The notes: generated by a model not told the origin, from the sequence alone. A stretch of DNA of 34,458 bases from Oscillospiraceae bacterium (GCA_017617795.1 JAFZVM010000113.1:1-34458), one strand, 5' to 3'; shown: positions 8,101-15,916, counted from the stretch's first letter. A program made the numbers and translations.

Positions 8101-8626
8101 GGTCTACTCCAACACCGGCGGGCAGAGCTCCAAGGCCACCCCCCTGGGGGCCGTAGCCCAGTTCCAGTCCTCCGGGAAGAAGAGTCCCAAAAAGGACCTG
8201 GGAGCCATGCTGCGGCAGTACCCCAACGTATACGTGGCCCAGGTGGCCATGGGGGCGAATCCCGCCCAGCTGGTGAAGGCCCTGCTGGAGGCGGACGCTC
8301 ACCCCGGTCCCTCCATCGTCATCGGCTATACCCCCTGCACCGCCCACGGCATCCATACGGGGATGTGCTCCGCCCAGGCGGAGATGAAGAAAGCCGTGCA
8401 GGCCGGTTACTGGCACCTGTACCGCTACGATCCCAAGAAGGGAAAACCCTTCCAGCTGGACTCTTCCGCCCCGAAGCTCCCCCTGCGGGACTTCCTGGAC
8501 GGGGAGGTCCGCTACTCCAGCCTGGCCCTGCGCTACCCGGAGAACGCGGACGCTCTTTTCGCCCAGGCGGAGGAGCAGGCGAAGGAAAAATACGACCGTT
8601 ACCGGAGAATGGATGAACAGGAATGA
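5144..8626 (+). CDS. nifJ: Pyruvate:ferredoxin (flavodoxin) oxidoreductase, single-chain
   Basis: This 1160-residue protein has the normal homodimeric PFOR length and domain order. The N-terminal substrate domain has YPITPSSPM (about 29-37), and a transketolase-like domain is followed by the gamma-like domain (FWGLGSDGTVGANKNSIK near 425). Two [4Fe-4S] motifs follow, CLQCNLCSLVCSHA (about 692-705) and CSGCGSCESVCPGG (about 747-760). The C-terminal TPP domain has CAGCGET near 810, GDGWAYDIGYGG near 956 and NTGGQSSKATPLG near 991. It converts pyruvate and CoA to acetyl-CoA, CO2 and reduced ferredoxin in the cytosol. The first cluster has S instead of the usual P after its last cysteine. The start follows AAGGAGG. 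The stop overlaps the next gene (ATGA), so PFOR and the LeuA-like protein are coupled. Confidence 0.96.
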   Translation: MPDRIFAPMDGNEAAAHVAYQFSEIAAIYPITPSSPMAEHTDEWSAQGRKNLFGQPVRLVEMQSEAGAIGAVHGACETGSLGVSFTSAQGLMLMIPVMYRIAGSRLPAVLHVASRTVGTHAMSIFGDHSDVMACRSTGWALLSSGSVQEVMDLAAAAHVGAISSRIPFMHFFDGFRTSHEIQKIQVLQPADLEPLLDREALAAFRASALNPDHPTLRNTVQNPDVYFQIREANNPAYAALPGQVEEILGKISSLTGREYHLFNYYGDPEAERVIVAMGSVSGTIQDTVDLLRSRGEKVGYLQVHLYRPFASDFFRAALPDTVKRIAVLDRCKEAGAPGEPLYLDVCQAFLGREKAPRIIGGRYGLSSKDTDPGQILAVYRELEAAEPKNGFTIGITDDVTGLSLPVTEQPETDKPGTVSCKFWGLGSDGTVGANKNSIKIIGDHTALYAQGYFEYDTKKSFGITRSHLRFGPSPIRGAHLVRSADFVGCHNPAFLQHFDMVQELKPGGTFLLNCPWTDEELEQKLPDRVKRCLARKGAALYVIDADRIARDLGLGNHANTVLQAAFFRLAGILPAEEAVGYMKEAARKSYGSKGEKVVQKNLNAIDAGAEAARRVMVPAAWADAPDTPLEAPEPEAPEFIRNILRPLNALKGDDLPVSAFRGLEDGVLPLGTTAWEKRGFCDRSPVWDAEKCLQCNLCSLVCSHAVLRPLLLNGEESKASPASFRTAPAKGKQGEGFQYSLQISAPDCSGCGSCESVCPGGAIRLLPLEEGDYRRENWDYGLSLSDKGDVYDPATVKGSQFREPLVEFSGACAGCGETPYAKLLTQLFGDRVYWANATGCSQAWGAAMPSVPYCKNKKGHGVAWSNSLFEDNAEFALGMALSSRQQRERAKLLAEGKVKTASGALKEALEAWLAGFDSAAGTRERAEALEAACREDPELWAMRDQFAKKTVWMYGGDGWAYDIGYGGLDHVFSTGEDVNVFVIDTEVYSNTGGQSSKATPLGAVAQFQSSGKKSPKKDLGAMLRQYPNVYVAQVAMGANPAQLVKALLEADAHPGPSIVIGYTPCTAHGIHTGMCSAQAEMKKAVQAGYWHLYRYDPKKGKPFQLDSSAPKLPLRDFLDGEVRYSSLALRYPENADALFAQAEEQAKEKYDRYRRMDEQE

Positions 8627-10014
8627 ATGAGATCAGGATCTACGACCGCACCCTCACCGAAGCCGGTGAGCTGAGCTTCAAAAACCGTCTGGACCTGGCC
8701 CGGGAGCTGGACGGGCTGGGGGTGGATATCCTCCAGCTGCCCTCCCCTTCCCTGGGGGAGGAGGCGGCGCTGCTGGTCCGCACCCTGGGCACCCTGCTGC
8801 GCCGGGCCGCCCCCGCCGTTTCGGTGGGCCTGGACGCCGGAGAAGCGGAGCTGGCCGCCAGGGAGCTGAAAAGCTCTCCCCGGGGCGTGCTGACGGTATC
8901 CGTCCCTCTATCCGCCTCCGGCATGGAATACCTGAGCGGTGTGAAGCCGGATAAGCTCCCCGCTCTGCTGGAGGAACAGATCCGCCGCTGCGCCGGACTC
9001 TGCGGCACCGTGTTTTTCGAGGCCCTGGACGCCACCCGGGCGGAGGAGGGCTTCCTGCTGCAGATGATGGAGTCTGCCATCGCCGCCGGAGCCAGGGGGA
9101 TCATCCTCTGGGATTCCGAGGGCAGACGCCTGCCCTGGGAACTGGCGGAGCTGCTGAAGGGTCCTGTGAAAATGGCCGGGAGCACCCCCGTTTTCGCTGC
9201 CTGCTCCGACGCCCTGGGCCTGGGAGCGGCGGACACGCTGGCCTCTCTGCGCTGCGGCGCGGCGGGGAGCGTCACCAGCGTGGGCGGACGGGAGAGCTGC
9301 AGGCTCTCCGCCCTGGCCGCCATTCTCCGGGAACGGGGAGATTCCCTGGGCCTCGCCTCCGGGCTGGATATGACCCGGCTGAACGCAGGGGTGGAACGCA
9401 TTGCCGAGCTGCTGGAATCCAGGCGGCGCAGCACCTCTCCCTTCGATAACGGAGCGGGCGCTCCCCTCTCCGCCATGCTGCTCACCGCCGGCGCGGATAT
9501 CGGCGCCGTGGAGCAGGCGGTGCGGAAGCTGGGGTACGAGCTCAACCCCGGGGACATGGCCGCCGTGTACGAGAGCTTCTGCCATATCGCGGAGAAGAAG
9601 GACGTGGACTTCCGGGAGCTGGACGCCATCGTGGCCAACGCCGCCCTGCTGGTCCCCTCCACCTATCAGCTGGAAAGCTATGTGGTCCACACGGGGAACG
9701 TGATCAGCGCCACCGCGGACATCGTGGTAAAGAAGGACGGGGCGCTCCTGCGGGGCCTGGCCCCGGGAGACGGTCCCGTGGACGCGGCTTTCCTGGCCCT
9801 GGAACAGATCACCGGCCGTCACTATGAGCTGGATGATTTCCAGATCTCCGCAGTCACCGAAGGGCAGGAGGCCATGGGCTCCGCCCTCATCAAGCTCCGG
9901 GACCGGGGCAAGGTGTACTCCGGCAGCGGCCTTTCCACCGACGTGATCGGCGCCTGCGTCAACGCCTATCTGGCGGCGCTGAACAAGATCGCCTATGAGG
10001 ATAAGCAGTCATGA
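8623..10014 (+). CDS. LeuA/homocitrate-synthase-like protein with degenerate metal site (probable pseudoenzyme)
   Basis: This 463-residue protein has an HMGL-type TIM barrel (about 1-270), a linker, and a LeuA allosteric domain (about 330-455; VVHTGNVISATADIVV, APGDGPVDAAFLAL, AVTEGQEAMGSALIKL, GLSTDVIGACVNAYLAALNK). Active-site residues of the family are replaced. The usual DTTLRDGEQ strand reads DRTLTEAGEL (8-17), losing the catalytic Arg and metal Asp. The metal-binding HxHND motif reads AACSD (192-196), while the flanking LGLGAADTLASL still aligns. Isopropylmalate synthase chemistry is therefore unlikely. The dimerising, leucine-binding type domain is kept, so a sensor or scaffold role is an inference. 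It is coupled to nifJ and to the next gene by ATGA overlaps. A different, metal-independent aldolase activity cannot be excluded. Confidence 0.85.
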   Translation: MNEIRIYDRTLTEAGELSFKNRLDLARELDGLGVDILQLPSPSLGEEAALLVRTLGTLLRRAAPAVSVGLDAGEAELAARELKSSPRGVLTVSVPLSASGMEYLSGVKPDKLPALLEEQIRRCAGLCGTVFFEALDATRAEEGFLLQMMESAIAAGARGIILWDSEGRRLPWELAELLKGPVKMAGSTPVFAACSDALGLGAADTLASLRCGAAGSVTSVGGRESCRLSALAAILRERGDSLGLASGLDMTRLNAGVERIAELLESRRRSTSPFDNGAGAPLSAMLLTAGADIGAVEQAVRKLGYELNPGDMAAVYESFCHIAEKKDVDFRELDAIVANAALLVPSTYQLESYVVHTGNVISATADIVVKKDGALLRGLAPGDGPVDAAFLALEQITGRHYELDDFQISAVTEGQEAMGSALIKLRDRGKVYSGSGLSTDVIGACVNAYLAALNKIAYEDKQS

Positions 10015-12506
10015 AGCTTTGTTTTTCCACCCGGGGCTGGCACGGCTACAGCTGGGAGGATTTCCGGCGCATGGCCCTGGAATACGGCTTTTCCGGGATC
10101 GAGATCCACAACATCCGGGACGGGGGACTGGCGGGAGAAACGGGTCCCGTAGGCCGCTCCGCCGCCCGGGCCACCTCCCGGGGCCTGTTTGAAGAGGGGC
10201 TGAGCATCCCCTGCATCGACGCCCTGTGCGACCTGGGGGATCCCGCCGACCCGGAGGGGAACATCCGGGAAGTGGAGAGCTGCATCCAGGCCGCCCGCCG
10301 GGTGGGGGTTCCCTACATCCGCGTCCGGGCCGCCAACGAGGGAGAGCAGGCCGGAGAAGCCGTCGCCGCCGCCCTGGAGCGCCTCACCCCCGAGGCGGAG
10401 GAGCAGGGCGTCACCCTGCTGCTGGAGAGCCGGGGTCCCTTCGCCCGGTCCGAAGCCCTGCGGGATATGCTGAACCGCTTTGCCTCCGACGGCCTCGCCG
10501 CCTTGTGGGACGTCCACTCCACCGTCCGCGTGGCGGGAGAGGATCCGGATACCACCGTGCAGAACCTGGGGGCATATATCCGCCATGTCCACCTGCGGGA
10601 CTCCCGTCCCGACGGGGAAAACTGGACCTACTGCCTCCTGGGAGAGGGCAGCCTGCCCATGAGCGACGTGATGGCCGCCCTGCGGAGCATCGGCTACAAG
10701 GGCTACCTCGCCCTGGAATGGGATCCCTCCTGGCTCCCCGGTCTGGGACCGGACGTGATCCTGCCCCATTTCGCCAGCCGGGTGGAACGTCTGCTGGAGG
10801 CGGACGCGCCTCGGCAGGATCTGTACTGGAACAACGCCCATACGGGTCAGTTCATCTGGAAGAAGGAGCTGCTGATCCAGGAGACCTTCCCCCAGCTGCT
10901 GGACCGGGTCACCGAGACCTTCCCGGATCAGTATGCCTTCCGCTTCCCCACCCTGGACTATACCCGCACCTACCGGGAATTCCGGCGGGACGTGGACCGC
11001 TTCGCCCGGGCGCTCATCGATATGGGGGTCCGCCCCGGCGCCCACGTGGCGGTGTGGGCCACCAACGTGCCCCAGTGGTATATCGCCTTCTGGGCGGTGA
11101 CCAAGATCGGCGCGGTCTTTGTCTCCATGAACACCGCCTATAAGCTGGCGGAGACGGAATACCTCCTGCGCCATTCCGACGCCCATACTCTCATCATGGT
11201 GCGCAGCTACCGGGACAGCGACTATGCCGGCATCATCCGGGAGCTCTGCCCCGAGCTGGAGCACACCCGGTCCGGCAGCCCCCTCCATTCCCGCCGGCTT
11301 CCCTTCCTGCGGAACGTCATCACCGTGGGCTTCCGCATGGCGGGGTGCCAGACCTTTGAGGAGGCGGAGGCCCGGGCGGACCGGGTACCTCCCGAGGAGC
11401 TCCTGCGCCGGGCCGCCGCGGTGAAGCCGGACGACGTGTGCAACATGCAGTACACCTCCGGCACCACTGGCTTCCCCAAGGGGGTCATGCTCACCCACCG
11501 GAACGTGGTGAACAACGGCAAATGCATCGGGGACCGGATGGACCTGAGCACCGCGGACCGGATGATGATCCAGGTGCCCATGTTCCACTGCTTCGGCATG
11601 GTGCTGGCCATGACGGCCTCCGTCACCCACTGCGTCACCATGCTGCCCCTGCCCTACTTCTCTGTGCGTCCCGCCCTGGAGTGCATCCACCGGGAGAGGA
11701 TCACCTGCTTCCACGGGGTGCCCACCATGTTCATCGCCCTGATGGAGCATCCGGATTTTCAGAAGGTGGACGTCTCCTGCATCCGCACCGGCATCATGGC
11801 CGGATCCCCCTGTCCCGAACCGGTGATGCGGGAGGTGGTGGAACGGATGAACATGCGGGAGATCACCATCGTCTACGGCCAGACGGAAGCCAGCCCCGGC
11901 TGCACCATGAGCCGGACGGACGATTCCATCGACGTGCGGGTCACCACCGTGGGCCGCCCCCTCCCGGAGGTGGAATGCCGGATCGTGGACCCGGAAACCG
12001 GGGAGGACTGCCCGGACAACGTGAGCGGCGAATTCCTGGCCCGGGGATACAACGTGATGAAGGGGTATTACAAGATGCCCCACGCCACCGCCGCCGCCAT
12101 TGATAAGGACGGCTGGCTCCATACCGGCGATCTGGCCTGTCGCACCCCGGAGGGCAACTTCCGCATCACCGGACGGCTGAAGGACATGATCATCCGGGGC
12201 GGCGAGAACATCTACCCCAAGGAGATCGAGGAATTTCTGTACACCCATCCCAAGATCGCGGACGTGCAGGTGGTGGGCGTTGCGGACGAAGCTATGGGCG
12301 AGGAGATCGGCGCCTGCATCATCCTCAAGGAAGGGGAAACCATGACCGCGGACGAGGTCAAGGCCTTCGTGCGGGCCAACATGGCCAAGTACAAGGTGCC
12401 CCGGTACGTGGATTTCATGGACGAATTCCCCATGAACGCCGCAGGCAAGATCCTCAAATATAAGCTCCGGGAGGACCTGGCGGCGAAATACGCGCCGAAA
12501 AACTGA
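10011..12506 (+). CDS. Fusion: xylose-isomerase-like TIM barrel + acyl-CoA synthetase (AMP-forming)
   Basis: Residues 1-265 form a sugar-phosphate isomerase/epimerase-type TIM barrel. Its metal-ligand pattern looks intact: E139 (LLLES), D167 (LWDVHS), H192/H194 (RHVHLRDS) and E236 (ALEWDP). Residues about 270-831 are a full acyl/aryl-CoA ligase: YTSGTTGFPKGVMLTH near 480, VYGQTEAS near 622, GWLHTGDL near 700, GRLKDMIIRGGENIYPKEIE near 722, and the catalytic Lys in AGKILKYKL near 813. It should activate a carboxylic acid with ATP and CoA. Its place behind Vor and NifJ suggests branched-chain or related acyl groups; the substrate is unknown. The barrel may act on a hydroxy or sugar acid feeding the ligase, which is speculation. 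There is no stop or start between domains. It is the last gene before the terminator at 12518. Confidence 0.9.
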   Translation: MKLCFSTRGWHGYSWEDFRRMALEYGFSGIEIHNIRDGGLAGETGPVGRSAARATSRGLFEEGLSIPCIDALCDLGDPADPEGNIREVESCIQAARRVGVPYIRVRAANEGEQAGEAVAAALERLTPEAEEQGVTLLLESRGPFARSEALRDMLNRFASDGLAALWDVHSTVRVAGEDPDTTVQNLGAYIRHVHLRDSRPDGENWTYCLLGEGSLPMSDVMAALRSIGYKGYLALEWDPSWLPGLGPDVILPHFASRVERLLEADAPRQDLYWNNAHTGQFIWKKELLIQETFPQLLDRVTETFPDQYAFRFPTLDYTRTYREFRRDVDRFARALIDMGVRPGAHVAVWATNVPQWYIAFWAVTKIGAVFVSMNTAYKLAETEYLLRHSDAHTLIMVRSYRDSDYAGIIRELCPELEHTRSGSPLHSRRLPFLRNVITVGFRMAGCQTFEEAEARADRVPPEELLRRAAAVKPDDVCNMQYTSGTTGFPKGVMLTHRNVVNNGKCIGDRMDLSTADRMMIQVPMFHCFGMVLAMTASVTHCVTMLPLPYFSVRPALECIHRERITCFHGVPTMFIALMEHPDFQKVDVSCIRTGIMAGSPCPEPVMREVVERMNMREITIVYGQTEASPGCTMSRTDDSIDVRVTTVGRPLPEVECRIVDPETGEDCPDNVSGEFLARGYNVMKGYYKMPHATAAAIDKDGWLHTGDLACRTPEGNFRITGRLKDMIIRGGENIYPKEIEEFLYTHPKIADVQVVGVADEAMGEEIGACIILKEGETMTADEVKAFVRANMAKYKVPRYVDFMDEFPMNAAGKILKYKLREDLAAKYAPKN

Positions 12507-12517
12507 TAAACAGCAGC

Positions 12518-12547
12518 GCACCGGGCGGTTTCCGCCCGGTGCTTTTT
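12518..12547 (+). terminator. Intrinsic terminator of the 2-oxoacid operon
   Basis: GCACCGGGCGG pairs perfectly with CCGCCCGGTGC around a TTT loop, followed by five T. It lies 12 bases after the acyl-CoA synthetase stop. Confidence 0.93.
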
Positions 12548-12574
12548 GCCTCCCGCCGCGATTCTTCTGTCTGC

Positions 12575-12603
12575 TTGACCGTTCTCCCGCCCGCTGGTAA
12601 GAT
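12575..12603 (+). promoter_or_regulatory. Sigma-A promoter of the CapA-like gene
   Basis: TTGACC (12575-12580), 17-bp spacer, TAAGAT (12598-12603). The start of transcription is expected about 35 bases before the ATG at 12645. Confidence 0.75.
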
Positions 12604-12644
12604 AGAAGCATCTGAAACGCAACGATCATCAGAGGTGGTACTGG

Positions 12645-13799
12645 ATGAAAAAGGCAGCTGTCCTCTCCGTGGGGGATCTGATCCTGGATGTCCCGGAGGT
12701 GGAAAAATACTTCGATGAATCCCGGGAGCTGCTGAAAAGCGGCGACGTGGTGATCGGCCAGGTGGAGATCCCCTACACCAACCGCCCCCAGTGGAGCGCC
12801 TACGACAACCACAGCGCTCCGGCCACGGATCCCGTCCGGCTGGAGGCCATGAAGGACGCAGGCTTCAACGTGGGCACCTGCGCGGGGAATCACTCCTTCG
12901 ACCAGGGATATTACGGCGTCATGGACACCCTGGATAAGCTGCATGAGCTGGGCATCGCAACGGCGGGAGAAGGGGCAAACGAAGCGGAAGCCTGCGCTCC
13001 CGCGGTGATCACGCGGAAGGGGCTGAAATTTGCCTGCTTCTCCTACACCGCCGTGGGGCCGAAGACCGTTCAGGCGACTCCGGCCAAGGCCGGGGCGGCG
13101 TTCATCTATGTCGCCACCTCCTATGACAACGACACCAACGAGCCCGGAGCCCTGCCCACCCACATCTATACCTCCGTCAGTCCCGCCGCCCTGGCGCAGA
13201 TGCGCACCGCCTTCCGGAAGGCGAAGGCGGATGGGGCGACGGTCCTGGCCAGCTTCCACATGGGCCGGATGCACAGCACGGATATCCAGCAGTACCAGAT
13301 CGAGATCGCTCACGCCGCCATCGACGCGGGGGCGGAGATGGTGTTCGCCCACCACCCCCACACCCTGCTGGGGATCGAGATGTACAGGGGCAAACCGATC
13401 TACTACAGCATCGGCCATTTCATCTTCGCAACGGACGCCTTCCTCCAGGAGGGCACGGCCCTGGCGGGGCAGCGCCGATTCCTGCCGAACCACTGGCAGG
13501 GAGTCAACACGGAGGCCCTGATCCGGCCCCGGGAGCCCATCACCGAGACCATCCCCTTCTACGTGGGGGACCAGGCCTCCCGCAACACCCTGATCGCCAA
13601 GGGTGTCTTTGATGAGACCGGCCTGGTCCGGGCCGGCTTCATTCCCTGCTGGATCGATGATACCGGCCATCCGGTCCCGGTGCGCCGGGGGGAAAAGGGG
13701 GACGAAGTCCTGGCCCACATCCGGGAGCTCTGCCGGCTGGAACAGCTGGATACCCGGTTCACCTGGAGCGAGGACGGGACCGAAGTCTGGCTCTCGTGA
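12645..13799 (+). CDS. CapA-family (PGA_cap) metallophosphoesterase-like protein, cytosolic form
   Basis: This 384-residue protein has the CapA core: SVGDLILD (8-15), GQVEIPYTN (38-46), AGNHSFDQG (80-88), SFHMGRMH near 203 and AHHPHTLLGIE near 235, followed by YRGKPIYYSIGHFIF. The family resembles calcineurin-type phosphoesterases and includes the poly-gamma-glutamate synthesis protein CapA. No signal peptide or membrane segment is seen, unlike membrane-bound CapA, and no capB or capC gene is nearby, so capsule synthesis is unlikely. It may be a stand-alone hydrolase of unknown substrate. AGAGGTGG lies upstream of the start and it has its own promoter. No clear terminator follows; a five-pair CCTGC/GCAGG hairpin at 13801-13816 lacks a T-run. 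Confidence 0.85.
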   Translation: MKKAAVLSVGDLILDVPEVEKYFDESRELLKSGDVVIGQVEIPYTNRPQWSAYDNHSAPATDPVRLEAMKDAGFNVGTCAGNHSFDQGYYGVMDTLDKLHELGIATAGEGANEAEACAPAVITRKGLKFACFSYTAVGPKTVQATPAKAGAAFIYVATSYDNDTNEPGALPTHIYTSVSPAALAQMRTAFRKAKADGATVLASFHMGRMHSTDIQQYQIEIAHAAIDAGAEMVFAHHPHTLLGIEMYRGKPIYYSIGHFIFATDAFLQEGTALAGQRRFLPNHWQGVNTEALIRPREPITETIPFYVGDQASRNTLIAKGVFDETGLVRAGFIPCWIDDTGHPVPVRRGEKGDEVLAHIRELCRLEQLDTRFTWSEDGTEVWLS

Positions 13800-13865
13800 A
13801 CCTGCACTGACGCAGGCTCATCACGGGGTCCCGAATTTCCATCCGCTGTCCCCGCTCCCTTGTCC

Positions 13866-13894
13866 TTGCAATTCCCCCTGTTGTATGCTATGAT
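13866..13894 (+). promoter_or_regulatory. Promoter of the FAD oxidoreductase gene
   Basis: TTGCAA (13866-13871), 17-bp spacer, TATGAT (13889-13894). The expected start near 13901 falls inside the palindrome at 13900-13915. Confidence 0.6.
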
Positions 13895-13899
13895 GTAAT

Positions 13900-13915
13900 A
13901 TATTAGTCATAATAT
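13900..13915. promoter_or_regulatory. Operator-like palindrome ATATTA-GTCA-TAATAT
   Basis: A perfect 6-4-6 inverted repeat overlaps the predicted transcription start of the FAD oxidoreductase gene. It is an island of AT in GC-rich DNA. A repressor bound here would block initiation; the protein is unknown. Confidence 0.45.
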
Positions 13916-13946
13916 GCGATCTGACGATCATCAAGGAGGAAACAGA

Positions 13947-15476
13947 ATGAACGCAAAGACCTATATCGAGCCTCAGACAACGATCCCCGTATATGATGAA
14001 TGCGACGTTCTGGTGGTAGGCGGCGGCTCCGCCGGCCATACCGCAGCCATCGCCGCTGCCCGGGCGGGCTGCAAGAACATCATCCTTATGGAACGGTACG
14101 GCTACTGCGGCGGCGACGTGACCGGCGGTTACGTGCTGCTCATCCCCAGCCTCTCCTTCCACGACAAGATCTATGTCCGGGGCATCCAGGAGGAGTGGTT
14201 CGACCGCCTCCGCAAGATCCCCGGCGCCGTGGCCGGTCCCGATCAGTCCCTCACCGGCAGCCATGATCCCCTGCTTATGAAGGCTTTCCGGGGCGTGGGC
14301 GGCGCCACCCGGGACCGCATCGAGTTCGGCTTCACCGTGGAGCCCAACCAGATGAAGATCGAGATGGACGTGATGCTCGCCGAGCACGCGGACGCCATCC
14401 GGGTCCTGTACCACAGCTGGGGCACCAAGCCCATTATGGAAGGCAATATCTGCAAGGGCGTTATCTTTGAGAGCAAGGAAGGCCGCAAGGCCGTTCTCGC
14501 CAAGGTGGTCATCGACGCCACCGGCGACGCGGACCTGTGCCGTCTCTCCGGCGCTCCCACCTCCTCCGCCATCGACGATGAGTGCCGCTGCTCCTCCACC
14601 GCTCTGGTGTATCGTATCGGCGGCTTCAGCAAGAAGGCCTACGGCGAATGGATGCGCACCCATATGGAAGAAGCCCGCGCCATGGGCCAGGCCGTCGCGC
14701 AGATCCACGGCTTCCGCGCCGGCATGATCGACGGCCCCACGGACGACGTGAGCTGGATGAACAACTGGCAGCCCAAGCATGACTGCTCCCTGATCAAGGA
14801 CCTGACCGATACCGAAATGAAGACCCGTCTGGCCCTGCGGAAGGTCGTGGACTACTACAAGACCGTCTGCCCCGAGATCTTCAAGGACGCCTACCTGTAC
14901 GACATCGCGCCCCAGCTGGGCACCAGAGGCTCCCACCGCATCGTGGGCGAGTACGTCATCTCCTCCAACGACTGGGCCTTCCCCAAGGAGCATGAGGACT
15001 GCATCGCCTGGCACTGCACCGTGGACACCCTGAACGACAACGCCCCCATCGAGATCCCCTACCGCGCCATCCTGCCTCAGAAGGTGGAGAACCTCCTGGC
15101 CCCCGGACGCCATATCTCCGCGGACCGCATCGCCATCGACAACGTGAACCTGATCCCCCAGTGCGTCGGCACCGGTCAGGCCGCGGGCGTAGCCGCCGCC
15201 GTGGCTGTGGCGGACGGCACCAGCACCCATACCCTGGACGTCAAGAAGGTGCAGGATATCCTGGCGGGCGAGCAGAACGTGCCCCTGCCCCGGAACCCCC
15301 ACACCGACGCCAGCTACACGGAGAACCTGGTGGCCCACGAGTACGGCCTGTATACCGAGGCCGCCAAGAAGGCCCGCGCCAGCGGCGACGCCGCCAGCGC
15401 CTACCGGCATTGGACCATCTCCGGCGGCATGGGCAACGCCAACGCCAAGCCCAAGGACCACACCGACAACAGCTGA
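13947..15476 (+). CDS. FAD-dependent oxidoreductase (FAD_oxidored family)
   Basis: This 509-residue flavoprotein has a dinucleotide fold at the N-terminus, DVLVVGGGSAGHTAAIAAARAG (shown here in part; residues 20-41), then ERYGYCGGDVTGGY, a cysteine-containing stretch typical of this family. VIDATGDADLCRLSG (about 196-210) and LLAPGRHISADRIAID near 385 complete the FAD site. Members oxidise or reduce diverse small molecules; the substrate cannot be told here. The start at 13947 follows AAGGAGG at good spacing; an in-frame ATG at 13914 lies upstream of that site and is rejected. It is monocistronic, with its own promoter and a strong terminator. Codon choice is notably uniform (C-ending), suggesting high expression. 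Confidence 0.88.
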   Translation: MNAKTYIEPQTTIPVYDECDVLVVGGGSAGHTAAIAAARAGCKNIILMERYGYCGGDVTGGYVLLIPSLSFHDKIYVRGIQEEWFDRLRKIPGAVAGPDQSLTGSHDPLLMKAFRGVGGATRDRIEFGFTVEPNQMKIEMDVMLAEHADAIRVLYHSWGTKPIMEGNICKGVIFESKEGRKAVLAKVVIDATGDADLCRLSGAPTSSAIDDECRCSSTALVYRIGGFSKKAYGEWMRTHMEEARAMGQAVAQIHGFRAGMIDGPTDDVSWMNNWQPKHDCSLIKDLTDTEMKTRLALRKVVDYYKTVCPEIFKDAYLYDIAPQLGTRGSHRIVGEYVISSNDWAFPKEHEDCIAWHCTVDTLNDNAPIEIPYRAILPQKVENLLAPGRHISADRIAIDNVNLIPQCVGTGQAAGVAAAVAVADGTSTHTLDVKKVQDILAGEQNVPLPRNPHTDASYTENLVAHEYGLYTEAAKKARASGDAASAYRHWTISGGMGNANAKPKDHTDNS

Positions 15477-15505
15477 GAAACAAAAACGCTCCAACGCTTT
15501 TTTGA

Positions 15506-15536
15506 CCCGCAGGGCTTCCCGCCCTGCGGGTTTTTT
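15506..15536 (+). terminator. Intrinsic terminator of the FAD oxidoreductase gene
   Basis: CCCGCAGGGC pairs perfectly with GCCCTGCGGG around TTCCC, followed by six T. Confidence 0.94.
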
Positions 15537-15557
15537 GCGTTATTTCCCGTACAGACA

Positions 15558-15586
15558 TTGGCAAATCTGCCCTGTCGTGGTATAAT
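15558..15586 (+). promoter_or_regulatory. Sigma-A promoter of the ATP synthase operon
   Basis: TTGGCA (15558-15563), 17-bp spacer, TATAAT (15581-15586). The AtpI-like ATG lies 28 bases downstream of the -10 box, behind AGGAGG. Confidence 0.86.
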
Positions 15587-15613
15587 ACAGAGTTATAGGA
15601 AGGAGGTGCTCCC

Positions 15614-15910
15614 ATGGAACTGTTTCTCACCGGGCTTGCCGCGTTCGCGGGGGGAGCGCTGATCTCCTGGGTGAACTATCTTCTCCTCCGCCGCCTGATG
15701 GGGAGCAAGGGAGAAACCGGGCTGAGCCTGGCCTCACCCCTTCGGATGCTCCTGAGCGCGGCCTATTTCCTGGCGCTGTACCTGATCGGAAAACACACGG
15801 GTCTCAGCCTCTATGCCCTGCTCATCGGCGGAGCGCTGGGACTGACGATATTGCTGGCCCTCTTCACCCGGCGGATAGCCCGGGACCTGGAGAGCAAAGG
15901 AAAGGAGTGA
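15614..15910 (+). CDS. AtpI/AtpR-like small membrane protein, first gene of atp operon
   Basis: This 98-residue protein has about three hydrophobic segments (near 5-25, 42-60 and 65-84) and a charged tail (RRIARDLESKGKE). Its size and position match AtpI-type proteins, which assist c-ring assembly or Mg transport, or the AtpR protein of N-type ATPases. Sequence alone does not separate these two. AGGAGG lies upstream and the stop overlaps the ribosome site of the a-subunit gene. Confidence 0.72.
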   Translation: MELFLTGLAAFAGGALISWVNYLLLRRLMGSKGETGLSLASPLRMLLSAAYFLALYLIGKHTGLSLYALLIGGALGLTILLALFTRRIARDLESKGKE

Positions 15911-15916
15911 TGCGCC

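Noticed and set aside
9993-13718. Minus-strand frame of 1241 residues, and similar long frames at 30579-33527, 5459-7255 and 17298-19565
   Set aside because: High GC keeps antisense frames open. They lie opposite clearly recognised enzymes and are rich in G, H, Q and P without domains.
12645-13799. Poly-gamma-glutamate capsule locus
   Set aside because: No capB, capC or signal peptide; only the CapA-like domain is present.
13801-13816. CCTGC/GCAGG hairpin after the CapA-like gene
   Set aside because: Five pairs only and no T-run.
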